Positions 60,062-64,000 of a stretch of DNA of 64,000 bases are shown piece by piece; positions within the stretch are counted from its first letter, which is position 1; the number at the start of each line of letters is the position of its first letter. The notes beneath the pieces were generated by a model. It did not search any database. It had not been told where the DNA came from and saw only the letters and a program-made list of their open reading frames with translations. The DNA is from JAJKIV01 sp036509075 (GTDB taxonomy: Bacteria > Gemmatimonadota > Gemmatimonadetes > Gemmatimonadales > Gemmatimonadaceae). The position numbers were made by a program, and so were the translations under genes. Location of the stretch: the NCBI GenBank assembly GCA_036509075.1, contig DATCGG010000548.1, forward strand, positions 28,924 to 92,923. The letters are read 5' to 3'.

Positions 60062-61608
60062 AAGATTCGAGCCGCATCCTGATTCTGGATTACGGCTCCC
60101 AGTTTACCCAGCTCATCGCGCGCCGCGTTCGGGAAGCCCGCGTCTACTCCGAGATCCATCCACCGACGCGCACCGTCGATTGGATCAGAGACTGGAAGCC
60201 CACGGGCATCATCCTGAGCGGCGGTCCGAACTCGGTGTACGGAGAGGATGTGCCGAGTGCCGATCCCGCGCTGCTCGACATCGCTCCCGTGTTAGGCATC
60301 TGCTACGGCATGCAGCTGATCGCGCACCTGCAGGGCGGGGAGGTAATCGGCGCGGGGAAACGCGAGTACGGGCGAGCAGATCTCGTCGTGAACGAACCGG
60401 CGGGACTGTTCGGTGGCTTCGATGCCGGAGAGAAGACGCCGGTCTGGATGAGTCACGGCGATCACGTCGACGTACCGCCACCGGGCTTTCGCGTGACGGC
60501 CAGCAGCGGCAGCGTGGCGATCGCGGCGATGCGCCACGAGTCGAAGCCCGTTCACGCAGTGCAGTTTCACCCGGAAGTAGCGCACACCGCGCGTGGCGCG
60601 GACATCATCTCGAACTTCGTGTTCGACGTGTGCGGTGCGCACGCGTCGTGGACACCGGGCACGTTTATCGACGATGAAGCGGCGCGGATCCGCGAGCGTG
60701 TCGGGAGCGCGCGGGTGATATGCGGACTTTCCGGCGGCGTCGACTCCGCGGTTGCTGCGGCGCTGGTGCATCGCGCGATTGGCGATCAGCTCACGTGCAT
60801 CTTCGTCGACACCGGCCTGCTGCGGATGCACGAGCGCGATCAGGTGGAGCGTACCTTCCGCGCGAACCTCGGCATCGATCTCGTCACGGTGCGCGCCGAA
60901 GACCGATTCGTCGGAGCATTGGCGGGCGTTGATGATCCCGAGAAGAAGCGCACGATCATCGGCCACACGTTCATCGACGTGTTCGAGGAAGCGGCGGAGA
61001 AAGTTGGCGAGGGCGTCGCCTATCTCGTCCAGGGAACGCTTTACCCCGATGTGATCGAGAGTGTCTCACCGCGCGGCGGGCCATCGGTCACGATCAAGAC
61101 GCACCACAACGTCGGTGGCCTCAAGCCGGGAATGAAGTTCAAGCTCATCGAGCCGCTTCGCGAGCTGTTCAAGGACGAGGTGCGCAACGTCGGTCGTGAG
61201 CTCGGACTGCCCGAGGAGATCGTGGGGCGGCATCCATTCCCCGGGCCCGGTCTCGCCATTCGCGTGCTGAGCGACGTGACGGAAGAGAAGCTCGAGGTGT
61301 TGCGAAAGGCAGACGCGATCTATCTGGAGGAGATCCGCGCGGCCGGGTTGTACGACGACATCTGGCAGGCGTTTGCTGTGCTGCTTCCTGTGCGCTCCGT
61401 AGGTGTCATGGGGGATTTCCGCACCTACGAGAACGTCATCGCCTTACGAGCAGTCACCAGCACCGACGGCATGACGGCGGACTGGTTCCCGTTCCCGCAC
61501 GACGCGCTCGCGCGCGTCTCGAGCCGGATCATCAACGAAGTGCGCGGTGTGAATCGCGTCGTGTACGATATCAGCTCAAAACCGCCGGCCACGATCGAGT
61601 GGGAGTGA
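60058..61608 (+). CDS. guaA: GMP synthase (glutamine-hydrolysing)
   Basis: It converts XMP to GMP. The GTG at 60058 overlaps the phosphoesterase stop and gives 516 residues (E. coli 525). The N-terminal GATase has LDYGSQFTQLIARRVRE, GICYGMQLIAH with the nucleophile Cys (about 83) and VQFHPEVAHT. The synthase half shows the PP-loop ICGLSGGVDSAVAAAL (about 220), FVDTGLLR, GTLYPDVIES, HHNVGGL, and the C-terminal PFPGPGLAIRVL and SKPPATIEWE. Confidence 0.97.
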   Translation: MKDSSRILILDYGSQFTQLIARRVREARVYSEIHPPTRTVDWIRDWKPTGIILSGGPNSVYGEDVPSADPALLDIAPVLGICYGMQLIAHLQGGEVIGAGKREYGRADLVVNEPAGLFGGFDAGEKTPVWMSHGDHVDVPPPGFRVTASSGSVAIAAMRHESKPVHAVQFHPEVAHTARGADIISNFVFDVCGAHASWTPGTFIDDEAARIRERVGSARVICGLSGGVDSAVAAALVHRAIGDQLTCIFVDTGLLRMHERDQVERTFRANLGIDLVTVRAEDRFVGALAGVDDPEKKRTIIGHTFIDVFEEAAEKVGEGVAYLVQGTLYPDVIESVSPRGGPSVTIKTHHNVGGLKPGMKFKLIEPLRELFKDEVRNVGRELGLPEEIVGRHPFPGPGLAIRVLSDVTEEKLEVLRKADAIYLEEIRAAGLYDDIWQAFAVLLPVRSVGVMGDFRTYENVIALRAVTSTDGMTADWFPFPHDALARVSSRIINEVRGVNRVVYDISSKPPATIEWE

Positions 61609-61610
61609 CA

Positions 61611-61726
61611 GGGACATCGGGACTGGGGACTGGGGACTCGGCCGGGAGGCTATTGCTACAGTGGAAGGTTCCTCGGTGCTACTGGCATCCCGGCCGAGTC
61701 CCGAGTCCCTGGTCCCTAGTCCCCGG
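61611..61726. repeat. Inverted GGGGACT heptamer element (STRR-like)
   Basis: The left arm (61611-61647) is GGGACAT, CGGGACT, GGGGACT, GGGGACT, then CGGCCGGGA. The right arm (61688-61726) is TCCCGGCCGAG followed by inverted TCCC heptamers (AGTCCCG, AGTCCCT, GGTCCCT, AGTCCCC). It fills the guaA-ptsN gap and would form a long hairpin. The unit equals the CCCCAGT repeats of cyanobacterial STRR elements. Confidence 0.8.
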
Positions 61727-62179
61727 TCAAACTCCTTTCTCTTCGAGGAGCTTCATAAATTCGCCTGGGGCGTGAATCGCCAGCAGGCGATCAGGCACAT
61801 CGGGTTCCTTCGAGAACTGCGCGATCTTGCCCAGCACCGGGAGGTACTGGTTCGAGACCTCCAGCGGCGGTGCGACGATGAGGAAGAAGAACTTCACCGG
61901 CTTCTCGTCGATCGCCTTGAAGTCCACGCCTTCGCTCTTCCTGCCGAACGCCACTCGGAGCTTGTTGACCACCAGCGACCGGCAGTGCGGGATAGCAATG
62001 CTTCGGCCGATCCCGGTCGAGCCGAGATTCTCACGGCGCTTGAGCATCTTGAACAGCATCCCCTCGGACTTCTCGTCGAGCTTGAGGAGGCTGATCATTT
62101 CCTTGAGGATCTCGTCCTTCGTCGTTCCCTCGAGTTCCAGCTTCACGGCGTCTTCGGAGAAGAACTCGCGCAGTTCCAT
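61727..62179 (-). CDS. ptsN: PTS EIIA-type (PtsN-like) protein
   Basis: A 150-residue nitrogen-PTS EIIA-like protein. It has helical DEILKEMISLLKLDEKSEGM, the phosphorylatable histidine in STGIGRSIAIPHCRS (about 65), FGRKSEGVDFKAIDEKPVKFFFLIVAP and a C-terminal helix. These regulators act in nitrogen, potassium or stress control rather than sugar uptake. No EI or HPr gene is in the window. The start ATG is 133 bases from the divergent dusB. Confidence 0.88.
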   Translation of the reverse strand: MELREFFSEDAVKLELEGTTKDEILKEMISLLKLDEKSEGMLFKMLKRRENLGSTGIGRSIAIPHCRSLVVNKLRVAFGRKSEGVDFKAIDEKPVKFFFLIVAPPLEVSNQYLPVLGKIAQFSKEPDVPDRLLAIHAPGEFMKLLEEKGV

Positions 62180-62312
62180 CGCGTTCCCTTGGCCTCGTAG
62201 AAAAGAGGGGCACCTGCAGCCGGCGCCCCTGAGCGACCGAAGTTATCCAGCCCGGCAAGTCGTGTCAAATCTTCACGTTGCACGACATCTGGAGCGCGGT
62301 TAGGTTGCCACC

Positions 62313-63353
62313 ATGCGCTTCCCGTACCCGGTGGACCACGAGATCCCGGTCATCCTCGCTCCAATGGCGGGGGTGTCGGAGTCGCCGTTTCGGCGTCTGT
62401 GCCGTCAGCACGGCGCGGACGTCGTCGTCACCGAGTTCCTGTCGGCCGAAGGCATCCGCCGGGAGAACGAGGCAACATGGGGCAAGCTTCGCTTCGGCCC
62501 GGATGAGCGCACGATCGGCGTTCAGATTTTCGGCGCCGATCCGACCGCGATGGGTGACGCGGCGCGACTCGTTTCGGACGTGTTCCAGCCCGACTTCATC
62601 GACATCAACTTCGGCTGTCCCGTCAAGAAAGTCGTGAAGCGCAACGGCGGCTCCGGCTGCCTCCGCGATCTCAACCTCGTGCAGGGCGTCATCCGCGCGG
62701 TCTCCTCCGCCACCTCGCTGCCGGTCACGGTGAAGATCCGAAGCGGCTGGAATGAAGAGATGCGCGATCCCGTCGCTATCGCTCTGCGCTGCCAGGACGC
62801 TGGCGCGCGAGCGCTCACGCTCCACCCGCGTACGCGCACGCAGATGTATAGCGGAAACGCCCGCTGGGACGAGATCGCAGCCGTGGTGGATGCACTGGAG
62901 ATCCCGGTGATCGGTAACGGCGACATCAAGACGGCTGCCGACGCGCTACGTATGCGTGAGCACACACGCTGCGCCGGCGTGATGATCGCGCGCGGATCGT
63001 TTGGGCAGCCATGGATCTTCGCGCAGGCGCGCGCGCTGATCGACGGAACGCCGGTGCCGGCGACACCGTCCGTTGCCGAGCGGTTCGCCATCGCGCTGCA
63101 GCACGCGGCGATGGTTCAGAGCTACGAGGCAGACCCCGAAGGCGCGGCCATCGAGTTCCGCAAGCACCTCGGCTGGTATGTGAAGGGCCTGCCCAACTCG
63201 GCCGACCTGCGGCGACGACTCCATGTCGTCAACGGATTCGGAGAGGTCGAGGGGATCTTCGGGGACTACCTCCGGTGGCTCGAAGAGCGATCCATCGAGA
63301 GCGATCTGCTCGAGGCCGTCGATGCGGCGGACCAGGAGCCCGCGGCGGCGTGA
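62313..63353 (+). CDS. dusB: tRNA-dihydrouridine synthase
   Basis: An FMN enzyme reducing uridines in tRNA. The 346-residue protein has VILAPMAGVSESPFRRLCRQHGAD, GVQIFGADPTAMGDAARL, DINFGCPVKKVVKRNGGSGCLRD with the catalytic cysteine (about 97-115), TVKIRSGW, ALTLHPRTRTQMYSG, IGNGDIKTAADA and a C-terminal helical domain. The subfamily (DusB-like) is probable. Confidence 0.93.
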   Translation: MRFPYPVDHEIPVILAPMAGVSESPFRRLCRQHGADVVVTEFLSAEGIRRENEATWGKLRFGPDERTIGVQIFGADPTAMGDAARLVSDVFQPDFIDINFGCPVKKVVKRNGGSGCLRDLNLVQGVIRAVSSATSLPVTVKIRSGWNEEMRDPVAIALRCQDAGARALTLHPRTRTQMYSGNARWDEIAAVVDALEIPVIGNGDIKTAADALRMREHTRCAGVMIARGSFGQPWIFAQARALIDGTPVPATPSVAERFAIALQHAAMVQSYEADPEGAAIEFRKHLGWYVKGLPNSADLRRRLHVVNGFGEVEGIFGDYLRWLEERSIESDLLEAVDAADQEPAAA

Positions 63354-64000
63354 TTCGCGACCGTGTGCTGGCGCTGCTGCGTCAGGTCGCGGACGGCCAA
63401 CTCGACATCAACACTGCGCTCGACCGGCTTGCGCGAGATCCGGTCGAGTCGCTCCCGTTCGCGACGATCGATCACCATCGCGCGCTCAGGCAGGGGTACC
63501 CCGAAGTCATCCTCGGCCAGGGCAAGACGACCGAGCAGATCGTCACGATCGCCGATCGCATCGCCGCCCGCGGAGAGGGCTTCCTGGTGACGCGCGCGAG
63601 CCCCGATGCGCTCGACCGGTTGGGGCGCACCTTCGCGGAGGCGGAGATCAATGAGCTCGCGCGGTGTGCCCACCTCGCACCCGCGGAGCCCGTGCCGCCC
63701 GGCAGCGGCAGGATCCTCATTGTGACCGCGGGCACAAGTGATCTTCCGGTGGCCGAGGAAGCCGCTGTAACGGCGCGGGCGTTAGGTAACAGCGTGGACC
63801 GCCTCACCGATGTGGGCGTCGCAGGCATCCATCGGGTTTTGGCCGGCGCGGAGACGCTCACCGGGGCCTCGGTCGTCATCGTGGTGGCCGGGATGGATGG
63901 CGCTCTTCCATCGGTGGTGGGCGGCCTCGTGGCGCGGCCGGTCATCGCGGTTCCGACGAGCGTTGGGTACGGGGCGAGCTTCGGCGGAGTAGCCGCATTG
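63350..64000 (+). CDS. larB: Nickel pincer cofactor biosynthesis protein LarB, 3' truncated by window end
   Basis: The frame from the GTG at 63350 (GTGA overlap with dusB) is open to the window end, 217 residues. It has an N-terminal region with HHRALRQGYPEVILGQGKTTEQIVTIADRI and a PurE-like domain with ILIVTAGTSDLPVAEEAAVTARALGNS, VGVAGIHRVLAG, VVAGMDGALPSVVGGL and AVPTSVGYGASFGGVAAL. LarB carboxylates nicotinic acid adenine dinucleotide in making the cofactor of lactate racemase. larC/larE or a racemase would be expected beyond the window. A CGTTAGGT octamer variant is at 63780. Confidence 0.93.
   Translation, partial: MIRDRVLALLRQVADGQLDINTALDRLARDPVESLPFATIDHHRALRQGYPEVILGQGKTTEQIVTIADRIAARGEGFLVTRASPDALDRLGRTFAEAEINELARCAHLAPAEPVPPGSGRILIVTAGTSDLPVAEEAAVTARALGNSVDRLTDVGVAGIHRVLAGAETLTGASVVIVVAGMDGALPSVVGGLVARPVIAVPTSVGYGASFGGVAAL

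Noticed and set aside
24102..61726. The heptamer arrays as a CRISPR array
   Set aside because: Units are 7 bases without regular 30-base spacers, and no cas genes are present.

Overview
This 64 kb window is chromosomal DNA from a high-GC bacterium (about two-thirds G+C by eye). It is packed with housekeeping operons in which stop and start codons overlap (GTGA, ATGA, TTGA). The gene families fit a Gemmatimonadota-like organism: DapD/DapE lysine branch, MEP isoprenoid pathway, type-3 ProRS, many signal-peptide proteins and a Hanks kinase. The phylum is an inference from gene content, not a demonstrated placement.

Layout. 0-6 kb: xseA end, xseB, a farnesyl/geranylgeranyl diphosphate synthase, dxs, nadK and recN. 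6-9.6 kb: a predicted outer-membrane protein divergent from a glycosidase-like protein. 9.6-14.3 kb is the only accessory-looking stretch. It holds tRNA-Gly and tRNA-Leu, a beta-helix lipoprotein, a possible sigma-factor remnant, a DUF1330 protein, a 3' tRNA-Leu-like fragment, a Rad52-family annealing protein with a small upstream gene, and a divergent HTH regulator. 14.3-24.1 kb: M20 peptidase (probable dapE)-asd-lysC-dapB-dapA-dapD-aroA-cmk-rpsA. 24.2-29.2 kb: a three-subunit acyl-CoA carboxylase with an rRNA methyltransferase gene inside it. 29.3-37.9 kb: rplM-rpsI, rpsB, tsf, pyrH, frr, uppS, cdsA, dxr, rseP. 37.9-45.2 kb: a PEGA-type Ser/Thr kinase, rpsO, pnp, M16 peptidase, ald, dut. 45.2-47.4 kb: a deacetylase facing a ferredoxin-geranylgeranyl-reductase pair across a perfect 35-bp inverted repeat. 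47.5-53.2 kb: the rod-shape cluster mreBCD-mrdA-rodA. 53.3-64 kb: accD, folC, hisS, proS, lysA, a YfcE-type phosphoesterase, guaA, ptsN, dusB and the start of larB.

How the genes work together. Lysine/DAP synthesis runs from aspartate kinase to DapE, and LysA is encoded elsewhere in the window; DAP feeds the rod-system peptidoglycan machinery. Dxs and Dxr begin the MEP pathway; the prenyl synthase and UppS use its products. The carboxylase cluster and AccD serve acyl-CoA metabolism.

The most striking non-gene signal is a non-palindromic octamer, CGTTAGGC (complement GCCTAACG). I count 34 exact copies, about one per 1.9 kb and nearly balanced between strands, plus about 15 one-base variants. 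Copies lie in different reading frames and repeatedly force codons such as TTA, CTA and AGG that look uncommon here. That points to selection on the DNA itself, as for DNA-uptake sequences or other highly iterated genome motifs. A second signal is four intergenic elements built of inverted arrays of degenerate heptamers, resembling cyanobacterial STRR repeats.
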